Assembly: GCF_014843845.1 (NCBI RefSeq)
Contig: NZ_JHQS01000129.1
Location: 42,976 to 106,975 of the forward strand
DNA length: 64,000 nt
Direction of reading: 5' to 3'
Origin: Mesorhizobium amorphae
GTDB taxonomy: Bacteria; Pseudomonadota; Alphaproteobacteria; Rhizobiales; Rhizobiaceae
The notes beneath the pieces were generated by a model, which was not told the origin of the DNA, did not search any database, and saw only the letters and a list, made by a program, of their open reading frames with translations. The stretch's first letter is position 1; every line of letters begins with the position of its first letter. A program made the translations under genes and the position numbers. Shown here one piece after another: positions 17,872 to 26,172 of this stretch.

Positions 17872-19011
17872 ATGACCATTCTCGATAAGGTTTTGGGACG
17901 CGAGCGCGTCCTTGTTAAGGAAAACGAGCGTGCCGTCACCCTCTACAAGGGTGAGATCAAGGCTGTCCTGATGCCGGGCGAGCACTGGCTCGCCAACCGG
18001 CGCCAGAGCCTTGAAGTCTCGCGGCACGATCTGAAGAACCCGGAATTCGTTTCGGCGTACGAGAAGGCGTTGTTCGACAAGCTCCCGGATGTGGCCGCGC
18101 GTCATTTCACCGTCATTCGCACCGGGCGCACGGATGTCGCCGTCATCGAGCGTGACGGCAACCTCCATGCCGTGCTGGCGCCGGACCGCAAGCTCGTGCT
18201 GTGGACGGATGCCGGACCGTGGAAGGTGACGCTGGTCGACACTGCCGCGGAACTGGCGATCGATCCTGCGGTCATGCGCCGGATCGGCCAGGCGCGGAAG
18301 ACGGAACTGATGTCCGTCCATCCGGTCGTCGACGGCCAGGCCGGACTGCTGTTCGTCGATGGTGTCCTTGTGCGGACGCTTGCGGCGGGCGTGCATGCGT
18401 TCTGGAACGTCGGACGCATGGTGCAGGTGAAGGTCGTCGATCTCAAGCGCCAGTCGCTTGACGTCGCCGGGCAGGAAGTGCTGACCAAGGATCGCGTCAC
18501 GATCCGCGTCAACATCGCCGCCGAATACCGGGTCGTCGATCCGGTCAAGGCGGTGAGTGCTGTGAAGGACTTCGCGGAAGCCCTCTACCGCGCCCTGCAG
18601 TACGCCTTCCGCAAGACGCTTGGCGCGCTGACGCTCGACCAGATCCTCGAGAAGAAGGTGACGGTCGACGAGGAGGCCGCCGGCAAGGTCCGCGCCGACA
18701 TGGCCGAGATCGGGGTCGAGGTCAGCGATATCGCGCTCAAGGATGTCATCCTGCCGGGCGAGATGCGCGAAATCCTCAACCAGGTGGTTTCGGCCGAAAA
18801 GCAGGCCGAGGCCAACGTCATCCGCCGCCGCGAGGAGACGAACGCCACGCGTTCGCTCCTCAACACGGCCCGGGTGATGGCCGAGAACCCGGTGATGCTG
18901 CGGCTGAAGGAGCTTGAGGCTCTGGAGACCATCGCCGGCAAGGTCGAGCGGCTGACCGTCCACAACGGAACGGGCGGGCTGCTGAACGACCTGGTCAAGC
19001 TCCGCGACTGA
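17872..19011 (+). CDS. Slipin / SPFH (band 7) family protein
   Basis: 379 aa. The SPFH domain spans about residues 120-310 with RVTIRVNIAAEYRVVDPVKA and a charged helical tail EIGVEVSDIALKDVILPGEMREILNQVVSAEKQAE in segments, typical of slipins and flotillin relatives that organise membrane microdomains or protease regulation. There is no obvious N-terminal transmembrane helix, unlike stomatin, so it may associate peripherally. GGAG lies 8 nt before ATG 17872. It is followed by a strong terminator and has no operon partner such as NfeD, which is unusual. Confidence 0.85.
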   Translation: MTILDKVLGRERVLVKENERAVTLYKGEIKAVLMPGEHWLANRRQSLEVSRHDLKNPEFVSAYEKALFDKLPDVAARHFTVIRTGRTDVAVIERDGNLHAVLAPDRKLVLWTDAGPWKVTLVDTAAELAIDPAVMRRIGQARKTELMSVHPVVDGQAGLLFVDGVLVRTLAAGVHAFWNVGRMVQVKVVDLKRQSLDVAGQEVLTKDRVTIRVNIAAEYRVVDPVKAVSAVKDFAEALYRALQYAFRKTLGALTLDQILEKKVTVDEEAAGKVRADMAEIGVEVSDIALKDVILPGEMREILNQVVSAEKQAEANVIRRREETNATRSLLNTARVMAENPVMLRLKELEALETIAGKVERLTVHNGTGGLLNDLVKLRD

Positions 19012-19031
19012 GCTGACCCCACGTCAATGGG

Positions 19032-19066
19032 AAGGGCCGCCGGGCAATCCGGCGGCCCTTCTTGTC
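19032..19066 (+). terminator. Rho-independent terminator after slipin gene
   Basis: A perfect 12-bp stem AAGGGCCGCCGG/CCGGCGGCCCTT with a GCAAT loop (19032-19060), followed by a T-rich tract. It lies 21 nt after the slipin stop codon. Confidence 0.85.
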
Positions 19067-19188
19067 TTTGCAACCGAGGCATCCCATCTGCGCCCAGCGT
19101 ATCAGGCCTTTTCCTGTCCGGAAAAACCGATTAGACAGCGCCCAAACAAGATGCGGACAGATTCCGCCCGCAACCGAAGGAAGAGCCC

Positions 19189-19470
19189 TTGTCCACCACG
19201 TTCGACAAAGTCGCCAAGATCATTGCCGACACCAGCGAGATCGATATCGAGACGATCACGCCCGAAAGCCACACCATCGACGATCTCGGCATCGACAGCC
19301 TCGATTTCCTCGACATCGTCTTTGCCATCGATAAGGAATTCGGCATCAAGGTGCCGCTGGAGAAGTGGACGCAGGAGGTCAATGACGGCAAGGCCTCGAC
19401 CGACGATTACTTCGTCATGAAGAACCTGTGCGCCAAGATCGACGCGCTGGTCGCCGCCAAGACCGCCTGA
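19189..19470 (+). CDS. acpXL: Acyl carrier protein AcpXL for very-long-chain fatty acids
   Basis: 93-residue specialised acyl carrier protein that carries the 27-hydroxyoctacosanoate-type chain placed on rhizobial lipid A. The phosphopantetheine serine is S37 in GIDSLDFLDI. The MSTTFDKVAKIIADTSEID start matches the rhizobial AcpXL family, so the TTG at 19189, with AAGGAAGAG in front, is taken as the start. It heads the cluster fabF2XL, fabF1XL, adh2XL, lpxXL on the same strand. The slipin terminator upstream implies its own promoter in the 120-bp gap. Confidence 0.92.
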   Translation: MSTTFDKVAKIIADTSEIDIETITPESHTIDDLGIDSLDFLDIVFAIDKEFGIKVPLEKWTQEVNDGKASTDDYFVMKNLCAKIDALVAAKTA

Positions 19471-19526
19471 CGTCAGTTGAGCGCGTGACCTTGACGCGCT
19501 CTGCCGCCTAACCCACAAAGCCGCCC

Positions 19527-20717
19527 ATGAGCAGCCCCCGCGACGTCGTCATCACCGGCATCGGCCTTGTCTCTTCGCTGGGAGAAGGTCCGTATGCGCA
19601 CTGGCAGAAGCTCGCCCAGCCGGGCCTGCAGCCGGTGCTGGAGGCCGCGCGCTTTGCGCCCTACACCATCCACCCGCTGCCCGAGATCGACTGGAACCTG
19701 CAGATCGCCAAGCGCGGCGACCAGCGGCAGATGGAGACCTGGCAGCGGCTCGGCACCTATTCCGCCGGCCTGGCGCTGGACGATGCCGGCATCAAGGGCA
19801 ATGACGAGCTCTGCGCGACCATGGACATGGTGGTGGCCGCCGGCGGCGGCGAGCGCGACGAGGCGGTCGATGCAGCGATCCTCGCCGCTTCGGAAAGCCG
19901 CAACGATCGCGACGTGCTGCTCAACGAGAAGCTGACCACCGAATTGCGCCCGACCTTGTTCCTGGCGCAATTGTCGAACCTGCTCGCCGGTAACATCTCG
20001 ATCGTCCACAAGGTCACCGGTTCGTCGCGCACTTTCATGGGCGAGGAAGGTGCCGGTGTCGCCGCCGTCGAGACCGCCGCCGCGCGCATCCGCTCTGGAC
20101 AGTCGACGCATGTGCTGGTTGGCGGCGCCTTCCAGACCGAACATTCCGACATGCTGCTCGGCTATGAGTTGGCCGGCTACCTGCATCGCGGCGCCTGGAA
20201 GCCGGTCTGGCAAAGACAGGGCGGGGAAGGCGGCGGCGTGGTGACCGGCTCCGGCGGCGCCTTCCTGGTGCTGGAGCAGCGCGAGCACGCTGAAAGCCGT
20301 GGGCGCAAGATCTACGCCGAGCTTGGCCCGGTCGTGTCCGGACGCGCCAAGCGGCGGCTCGGCGAACTCGATGCCGAGATCGCCACGCTACTCAGCCAGG
20401 CTGCATTGCCTGACGGTGAATTGCTCGCGATCTCAGGCGCTTCCGGCGCTCATGCCGCGACCGCCGCCGAGAAGGCAGTGCTGGACGCCCATCCAGCGAT
20501 CGCCGCGCGCGCGTTCTCGACACTGACCGGCCATATGAAGGAAGCGCAGTTCCCCTTCGCGGTGGCGCTGGCAGCGCTGGCCGTCGACCGCAAGGCCGCC
20601 TATCCCGCCTTCGATACCACGGTCGAAAAGCTGTTCAAAGGCGTTCCCAAGTCAGTGCTTGCAACGGCGATCGGCTATCACCAATTCGAGGGCATGGGGC
20701 TGGTAAAGGCCGCCTGA
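19527..20717 (+). CDS. Ketosynthase-like protein FabF2XL, no catalytic cysteine
   Basis: 396-residue thiolase-fold protein of the beta-ketoacyl-ACP synthase II type, in the very-long-chain fatty acid cluster. Both active-site histidines have counterparts (H309 in SGASGAHAAT, H336 in TLTGHMKEAQ), but the nucleophile segment reads VTGSSRTFMGEEGAG (163-177) with no cysteine; the only Cys seen in the first half is C96. By analogy with chain-length factors of type II polyketide synthases it may pair with the next gene product instead of condensing alone. It starts 56 nt after acpXL. Confidence 0.85.
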   Translation: MSSPRDVVITGIGLVSSLGEGPYAHWQKLAQPGLQPVLEAARFAPYTIHPLPEIDWNLQIAKRGDQRQMETWQRLGTYSAGLALDDAGIKGNDELCATMDMVVAAGGGERDEAVDAAILAASESRNDRDVLLNEKLTTELRPTLFLAQLSNLLAGNISIVHKVTGSSRTFMGEEGAGVAAVETAAARIRSGQSTHVLVGGAFQTEHSDMLLGYELAGYLHRGAWKPVWQRQGGEGGGVVTGSGGAFLVLEQREHAESRGRKIYAELGPVVSGRAKRRLGELDAEIATLLSQAALPDGELLAISGASGAHAATAAEKAVLDAHPAIAARAFSTLTGHMKEAQFPFAVALAALAVDRKAAYPAFDTTVEKLFKGVPKSVLATAIGYHQFEGMGLVKAA

Positions 20718-20737
20718 GCTACGACCTAGGAAAAAAC

Positions 20738-22009
20738 ATGGCCAATCTGAACGATCACATGGGCAGGCCAATCGTCGCCGTCACCGGTATCGGCGTGGTG
20801 ACGTCGCTCGGCGTCGGCAAGGCCGACAACTGGGCGGCACTCACATCGGGCAAATCCGGCATCCATCCGATCACCCGCTTTCCCGTCGATCATCTCAACA
20901 CCCGCATCTCCGGCATGGTCGACTTCCTGCCGTCGAGCTCGCAGGGCTCCAGCCCCCTCACCTACGAGCTGGCCGAAACTGCCGCGCGGGAAGCCGTCGC
21001 GGAAGCCGGTCTCGATTCCGGCGATTTCGGCGGACCACTGTTTCTCGCCTCGCCGCCGGTCGAGCTCGACTGGGCTGACCGCTTTTCGCTCTACAATTCC
21101 GACAAGCAGGGCGCCGGCGCCGAAAGACTGCTGCGCGTGGCGCGCGCGCTGAAGGAACTCGACATCTTCGAGACAACGCAGTTCGGCTCGATCGCCGACC
21201 GGCTGGCGGACAGGTTCGGCACCCGCGGCCTGCCGATCACGCTGTCGACCGCTTGCGCCTCCGGCGCCACCGCCATCCAGCTCGGCGTCGAGGCGATCCG
21301 CCGCGGCGAATGCGACAAGGCGCTGTCGATCGGCGCCGACGGCTCGGCGACTGCCGAGGCGCTGATCCGTTTCTCGCTGCTGTCGGCGCTGTCCACCCAC
21401 AACGACATCCCGGAAAAGGCCTCAAAACCCTTCTCCAAGGATCGCGACGGTTTTGTGCTCGCCGAAGGCTCCGGCGCGCTGGTGCTGGAATCGCTGGAGG
21501 CCGCCCTTGCCCGAGGCGCCACCATTCTCGGCATCATGCGCGGCTGCGGCGAGAAGGCCGACGATTTCCACCGCACCCGCTCGAAGCCCGACGGTTCGCC
21601 GGCGATCGCGGCGGTCCGCGCCGCGCTCGCCGATGCCGGCCTTGGCGAGGACGAGATCGACTATGTCAACGCGCATGGCACCTCGACGCCGGAAAACGAC
21701 AAGATGGAACATCTGTCGCTGTCGACCGTGTTCGGCGAGCGGATCGGCTCGATGCCGATCTCGTCGAACAAGTCGATGATCGGCCACACGCTGTCGGCCG
21801 CCGGCGCCGTCGAGGCGGCGTTTTCGCTGATGACGATGCGCGAAAGTGTCATTCCGCCGACCATCAACTACGACAATCCCGATCCGGCGATCGTGCTCGA
21901 CGTCGTACCGAACAAGAAGCGCAATGCCGAGGTTGGCACCGTCCTGTCGAATTCCTTCGGCTTCGGCGGCCAGAACACTTGCCTTGTCATGGCGCGGGAA
22001 CCGGTCTAA
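20738..22009 (+). CDS. Beta-ketoacyl-ACP synthase FabF1XL
   Basis: 423-residue KAS II enzyme that would elongate the acyl chain carried by AcpXL. The full Cys-His-His set is visible: C173 in LSTACASGA, H313 in NAHGTSTPEN and H350 in KSMIGHTLSAAGA, with K345 beside it. It lies 20 nt after the cysteine-less paralog at 19527 and 36 nt before the dehydrogenase gene, on the same strand, so the two ketosynthase-fold proteins are made together. Confidence 0.9.
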   Translation: MANLNDHMGRPIVAVTGIGVVTSLGVGKADNWAALTSGKSGIHPITRFPVDHLNTRISGMVDFLPSSSQGSSPLTYELAETAAREAVAEAGLDSGDFGGPLFLASPPVELDWADRFSLYNSDKQGAGAERLLRVARALKELDIFETTQFGSIADRLADRFGTRGLPITLSTACASGATAIQLGVEAIRRGECDKALSIGADGSATAEALIRFSLLSALSTHNDIPEKASKPFSKDRDGFVLAEGSGALVLESLEAALARGATILGIMRGCGEKADDFHRTRSKPDGSPAIAAVRAALADAGLGEDEIDYVNAHGTSTPENDKMEHLSLSTVFGERIGSMPISSNKSMIGHTLSAAGAVEAAFSLMTMRESVIPPTINYDNPDPAIVLDVVPNKKRNAEVGTVLSNSFGFGGQNTCLVMAREPV

Positions 22010-22045
22010 GCGAGCGCTTTCCGCTCAACAGAACCGACAGGCTCC

Positions 22046-23074
22046 ATGCGCGCACTGCAACTTATCGAGGACCGCCGTCTTGAAACGGTGGACCTGCCGC
22101 CTCCCCCGCCGCCATCGCTCGGCGAGGTAACACTGCGCATCAAGGCCGTGGCGCTGAACCATATCGACGTCTGGGGTTGGCGCGGCATGGCCTTCGCGAA
22201 GCGCAAGCTGCCACTGGTCGTCGGCGCCGAGGCCTCCGGTGAGGTCGAGGCCGTCGGCCCCGGCGTATCCAGCCTCCTGCCCGGACAATTGGTGTCGATC
22301 TACGGCGCGCGCACCTGCGGCCTTTGCCGCGCCTGCCGCGAAGGCCGCGACAATCTTTGCGAGCATGTCTCCGGCGTGCACGGCTTCCATCTCGATGGCT
22401 TCGCCCAGGAGAAGATCAACCTGCCGGCGCGGCTTCTGGTCCCTGCGCCGCCCGGCGTGAGCGAGATCGGCGCCGCTGTCGCGCCTGTCACCTTCGGCAC
22501 GGTCGAGCACATGCTGTTCGACAATGCCAGGCTGCAGCCGGGCGAAACGATCCTCGTCCATGCCGGAGGCTCGGGCATCGGTTCCGCCGCCATCCAGCTG
22601 GCGAAGAAGATGGGCTGCACCGTGATCACCACGGTCGGCTCGAACGACAAGATCGACAAGGCGAAGGCGCTCGGCGCCGACCATGTCATCAACTACCGCG
22701 ACGACCGCTTCGAAGGCGTCGTGCGCAAGCTGACCAAGAAGAAGGGCGTCGACGTCGTGTTCGAGCATGTCGGCGCCGACACCTTTGCCGCCTCGATGCT
22801 GTGCCTGAAGCGCGGCGGGCGCCTGGTCACTTGCGGTTCTACGTCGGGCGTGTCGACGCAAATCAATTTGATGCAGCTTTTCCAGCAGCAGCTGAAGCTG
22901 CTCGGCTCGTTCGGCTGCCGCATGGAGAATATGGCCGACGCCATGCAGAAGATGGCGGCGGGCCTCGTCGCGCCGGTGATCGACACCGAAGTCGGCTTCG
23001 ACGACATCGATGCCGCGCTGAAGCGCATGGAAGGCCGCGACGTGTTCGGCAAGATCATCCTGCGCGTCGACTAG
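22046..23074 (+). CDS. Zinc-type alcohol dehydrogenase/reductase, Adh2XL
   Basis: 342-residue MDR-superfamily protein. A GroES-like N-terminal domain carries the structural zinc cysteines C91, C94, C97 and C105, and a Rossmann domain follows with HAGGSGIGSAAIQLAKKMG. In rhizobia the matching gene lies between fabF1XL and lpxXL and is assigned to very-long-chain acyl synthesis, probably as an enoyl reductase or oxidoreductase; that assignment rests on cluster position. The stop is 2 nt before the lpxXL start. Confidence 0.88.
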   Translation: MRALQLIEDRRLETVDLPPPPPPSLGEVTLRIKAVALNHIDVWGWRGMAFAKRKLPLVVGAEASGEVEAVGPGVSSLLPGQLVSIYGARTCGLCRACREGRDNLCEHVSGVHGFHLDGFAQEKINLPARLLVPAPPGVSEIGAAVAPVTFGTVEHMLFDNARLQPGETILVHAGGSGIGSAAIQLAKKMGCTVITTVGSNDKIDKAKALGADHVINYRDDRFEGVVRKLTKKKGVDVVFEHVGADTFAASMLCLKRGGRLVTCGSTSGVSTQINLMQLFQQQLKLLGSFGCRMENMADAMQKMAAGLVAPVIDTEVGFDDIDAALKRMEGRDVFGKIILRVD

Positions 23075-23076
23075 GA

Positions 23077-24072
23077 ATGGTCGGCAAAGCCTTCAAGAAA
23101 GTCCGCAGGGACCTGGCGTTTCGCTACGGCCGGCCGCTTCGCCAGATGGAGCACTGGCTGGTCGCGCGCGTCGCGATGACGATCATTTCGCTGCTGCGCT
23201 TGCTGCCGCCCGACAGTGCGCTCAACTTCGCCGACCGCGTCGCCCGCCGCATCGGTCCATTGGTCGGGCGCCACCGCGTCGCGACCAGTAATCTGCGCCT
23301 CGCCTATCCCGAGAAGAGCGACGCCGAGATTGAGGCCATCGCCTTGGACATGTGGGGCAACATGGCCCGCCTCGCCGCCGAGTACATCTTCCTCGACGCG
23401 CTTTTCGACTACGATCCGAAAGCGACGACGCCTGGCCGGGTTGAGGTCCGCGGCGTCGAGCATTTCCTTGAGATCGCCGGCGAAGACAAGCCGCACATCC
23501 TGTTCACCGGCCATCTCGGCAATTTCGAACTTTTGCCGGTGGCCGCCGCCACCTTCGGCATGAAGATCACGGCGCTGTTTCGTCCGCCCAACAATCCCTA
23601 TCTGGCCGACTACATCCATTCGACCCGCCGTTCGACGATGGGCGCCTTGCTGCCCTCTTCGACCGGCGCTTCATTCGCGCTTGCCGCGATCCTGGAAAAC
23701 GGCGGCAATATCGGCGTGCTGGTCGACCAGAAGTTCTCGAGCGGGCTGGAGACGACCTTCTTCGGCCGCCCCTGCCAGAGCAATCCGGTGTTGGGCATGC
23801 TGGCCCGCCACTATGATTGCGACGTCTATCCGGCGCGATGCGTGCGGCTACCGGGCAACCGGTTCCGCCTCGATATCGAGGACAAGCTGACCTTGCCGCG
23901 CACCGAAGGTGGCAGCGTCGACGTGCCGGCCACAACCCAGCTTCTCGCCGACGTGGTCGAGCGCTGGGTGCGCGAGGATCCTGGACAATGGATGTGGTTC
24001 CACAAGAGGTGGGAGATCAGCGGCCGGCGTCGCCGCCAGCGCGGGCGAGCAATGGACGCTGCCCGCCAGTAA
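23077..24072 (+). CDS. lpxXL: Lipid A very-long-chain acyltransferase LpxXL
   Basis: Moves the C28-type acyl chain from AcpXL to lipid A at the inner membrane. 331 aa, LpxL/HtrB family: one hydrophobic N-terminal helix (about 30-45), catalytic H146-x4-E151 in TGHLGNFELL, and a basic C-terminus after MWFHKRWE. ATG 23077 begins 2 nt after the adh2XL stop. Last gene of the acpXL cluster, and convergent with the L,D-transpeptidase gene. Confidence 0.92.
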   Translation: MVGKAFKKVRRDLAFRYGRPLRQMEHWLVARVAMTIISLLRLLPPDSALNFADRVARRIGPLVGRHRVATSNLRLAYPEKSDAEIEAIALDMWGNMARLAAEYIFLDALFDYDPKATTPGRVEVRGVEHFLEIAGEDKPHILFTGHLGNFELLPVAAATFGMKITALFRPPNNPYLADYIHSTRRSTMGALLPSSTGASFALAAILENGGNIGVLVDQKFSSGLETTFFGRPCQSNPVLGMLARHYDCDVYPARCVRLPGNRFRLDIEDKLTLPRTEGGSVDVPATTQLLADVVERWVREDPGQWMWFHKRWEISGRRRRQRGRAMDAARQ

Positions 24073-24092
24073 CCACAAGCGCCTGCCCCGGG

Positions 24093-24524
24093 CTAGTCGG
24101 TGACGACGATCCGCGTGTTGCCGTAACCGGCTTCCCGCACCATCGAGTAGAAGGTCGCGGCATTGGCCGTGTGCAGGCGCACGCAGCCATGCGAGGCCGG
24201 GCGCCCAAGATACTTCACAGCACCCGTGCCGTGGATGGCGTAGCCGCCGCGGAAGAACACCGAATAGGGCATCGGCGACATGTCGTATTTGCGCGAATAC
24301 CACATCCGCGCCGTCCATTGCGGGCGGTACTTGCCGCGCGGCGTGATGTAACCCTTGCGGGCGGTGGACACGCTCCACCGGTAAACCACCTGACCATAAC
24401 GGCTGACGGTCATCGTCTGCGAAGATATGTCGATGTTGGCTACGAGAGCGGCTGCCTTGCTTTCGATTGAAGTGCCGAACAGCGCCGTTGCCAATATCGC
24501 CGCCATGAGAACGGTCTTTTTCAT
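24093..24524 (-). CDS. L,D-transpeptidase (YkuD domain)
   Basis: Periplasmic peptidoglycan cross-linking or protein-anchoring enzyme, 143 aa. A signal peptide (about 1-24, ending SKA) precedes a minimal YkuD domain with the catalytic block HGT...SHGCVRL: H98, S111, H112 and nucleophile C114. Length is at the short end for the family, meaning it has no LysM or other binding domain. It converges on lpxXL with a 20-nt gap. Confidence 0.92.
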   Translation of the reverse strand: MKKTVLMAAILATALFGTSIESKAAALVANIDISSQTMTVSRYGQVVYRWSVSTARKGYITPRGKYRPQWTARMWYSRKYDMSPMPYSVFFRGGYAIHGTGAVKYLGRPASHGCVRLHTANAATFYSMVREAGYGNTRIVVTD

Positions 24525-24619
24525 GCGATCAAACCCCTTTGATTGCCCTTGCCCGCTGCCATCACGTTATTTTTCATGCTTTTAATGGCAGGTGAATGAA
24601 GTAACACACACTCATTGAT

Positions 24620-24647
24620 AAATTCGCCAATCTAAAGCAGCGAATTT
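24620..24647. promoter_or_regulatory. Inverted repeat in the 24525-24745 gap
   Basis: An 8-bp perfect inverted repeat AAATTCGC/GCGAATTT with a 12-nt spacer. It lies in an AT-rich divergent gap between the L,D-transpeptidase gene and the M20/ABC operon. It could be an operator or a leader hairpin for the operon that begins at 24746. Confidence 0.35.
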
Positions 24648-24745
24648 GAACGATTTTCCCGTCATAGTTGCCGCTGTGACACGCAGTTTCAGCGGCTTCA
24701 GCATCATGCTTGCAAAATGACCCGGTTCGCTGCTCAACTCCGGAA

Positions 24746-26026
24746 ATGAACGAACGACTCCTGAAGGCCGTCGACGCTCGGGTCGACGACTTGGTTGCAC
24801 TGACCGCCGAGCTGATCCGCTTTCCGACCATCAATCCGCCCGGCGAAGCCTACAGGCCGTGCGCGGAATACATTGGTGCGCGGCTGAAGAAGCACGGCTT
24901 CGAAACCGAGTTCATCCGCGCCGAAGGCACACCCGGCGACACCGACCGCTATCCGCGTGTCAATGTCGTCGCCCGTTTCGACGGCCGCTCGCCCGGCGCC
25001 TGCGTGCATTTCAACTCGCATATCGATGTCGTCGAGGCCGGCGACGGCTGGAGCGTCGATCCCTTCGCCGGCCTGGTGAAGGACGGCAAGGTCTATGGTC
25101 GCGGCGCCTGCGACATGAAGGGCGGGCTTGCCTCCTCCATCATTGCTGCCGAAGCTTTCATGGAGGTCTTCCCCGACTTTCCGGGCGCCATCGAGGTATC
25201 GGGCACGGTCGATGAGGAGTCCGGCGGCTTCGGCGGCGTCGCCCATCTGGCCAAGCTCGGCTATTTCTCGAAGCCCAGGGTCGACCACGTCATCATTCCG
25301 GAGCCGCTGAACAAGGATCGCATTTGTCTCGGCCATCGCGGCGTCTGGTGGGCGGAGATCGAGACCAAGGGCGAGATCGCGCATGGCTCGATGCCGTTCC
25401 TCGGCGACAATGCGGTGCGCCACATGGGCGCCGTGCTGCAGGCCTTCGAGGATGAATTGTTTCCGGCCCTCGACCGCAAGATGACGCGCATGCCGGTGGT
25501 GCCCGAGGGCGCCAGGCGCTCGACCATGAACATCAATTCGATCCATGGCGGTCAGACCGAGGATTTCCGGCCTGGGCTGCCCTCACCCAACGTGCCCGAT
25601 TCCTGCCGGCTGACCATCGACCGCCGCTTCCTGCTCGAAGAGGATCTTGCCACGGTCAAAAGCGAAGTGACCGATATCCTCGAGCGGCTGAAGCGGGAGC
25701 GCAAGAAATTCGACTACGAGATCCGCGACCTGATGGAGGTGCTGCCGCTGATGACCGAGCGCGACGCGCCGGTGGTCAAGGCGGTGGCGCAGGGGATCAT
25801 GGCGATCTTCGACCGCGAGCCGGACTATGTGATCTCGCCCGGCACCTACGACCAAAAGCACGTTGCCCGCATCGGCCACATCTATGACTGCATCGCGTAT
25901 GGTCCGGGCATTCTCGATCTCGCGCACCGGCCCGACGAATGGGTTGGCATTGCCGATATGGTGGAATCGGCCAAGGTGATGGCGATCGGGCTCAACGTGC
26001 TGCTGCGCGGCACGGCAGCGGGATGA
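24746..26026 (+). CDS. M20 family deacylase (ArgE/DapE-like)
   Basis: 426-residue zinc amidohydrolase of the acetylornithine deacetylase/succinyl-DAP desuccinylase family. Metal and catalytic residues: H92 and D94 in HFNSHIDVV, D123 in GACDMKGG, and the Glu pair E157/E158 in VDEESGG. A dimerisation lid lies at about 200-300. GGA lies close before ATG 24746; a TTG at 24710 is possible. It heads a run that continues with a family 5 peptide-type ABC transporter, which suggests that the transporter imports an N-acylated amino acid or small peptide that this enzyme hydrolyses (inference). Confidence 0.88.
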   Translation: MNERLLKAVDARVDDLVALTAELIRFPTINPPGEAYRPCAEYIGARLKKHGFETEFIRAEGTPGDTDRYPRVNVVARFDGRSPGACVHFNSHIDVVEAGDGWSVDPFAGLVKDGKVYGRGACDMKGGLASSIIAAEAFMEVFPDFPGAIEVSGTVDEESGGFGGVAHLAKLGYFSKPRVDHVIIPEPLNKDRICLGHRGVWWAEIETKGEIAHGSMPFLGDNAVRHMGAVLQAFEDELFPALDRKMTRMPVVPEGARRSTMNINSIHGGQTEDFRPGLPSPNVPDSCRLTIDRRFLLEEDLATVKSEVTDILERLKRERKKFDYEIRDLMEVLPLMTERDAPVVKAVAQGIMAIFDREPDYVISPGTYDQKHVARIGHIYDCIAYGPGILDLAHRPDEWVGIADMVESAKVMAIGLNVLLRGTAAG

Positions 26027-26172
26027 TCCGGCGCAAAGAGGTCAGCGCCGATCGACGACGCGATCCGAGGAAAAACATTCCCCCTGGCGCTGCCCGGCAG
26101 CACGAAACGCAATTTACTCCACCTCGAAATCACGCTTCTATCCACCCGGTTTGAGCATATGGGAGTTGCACG

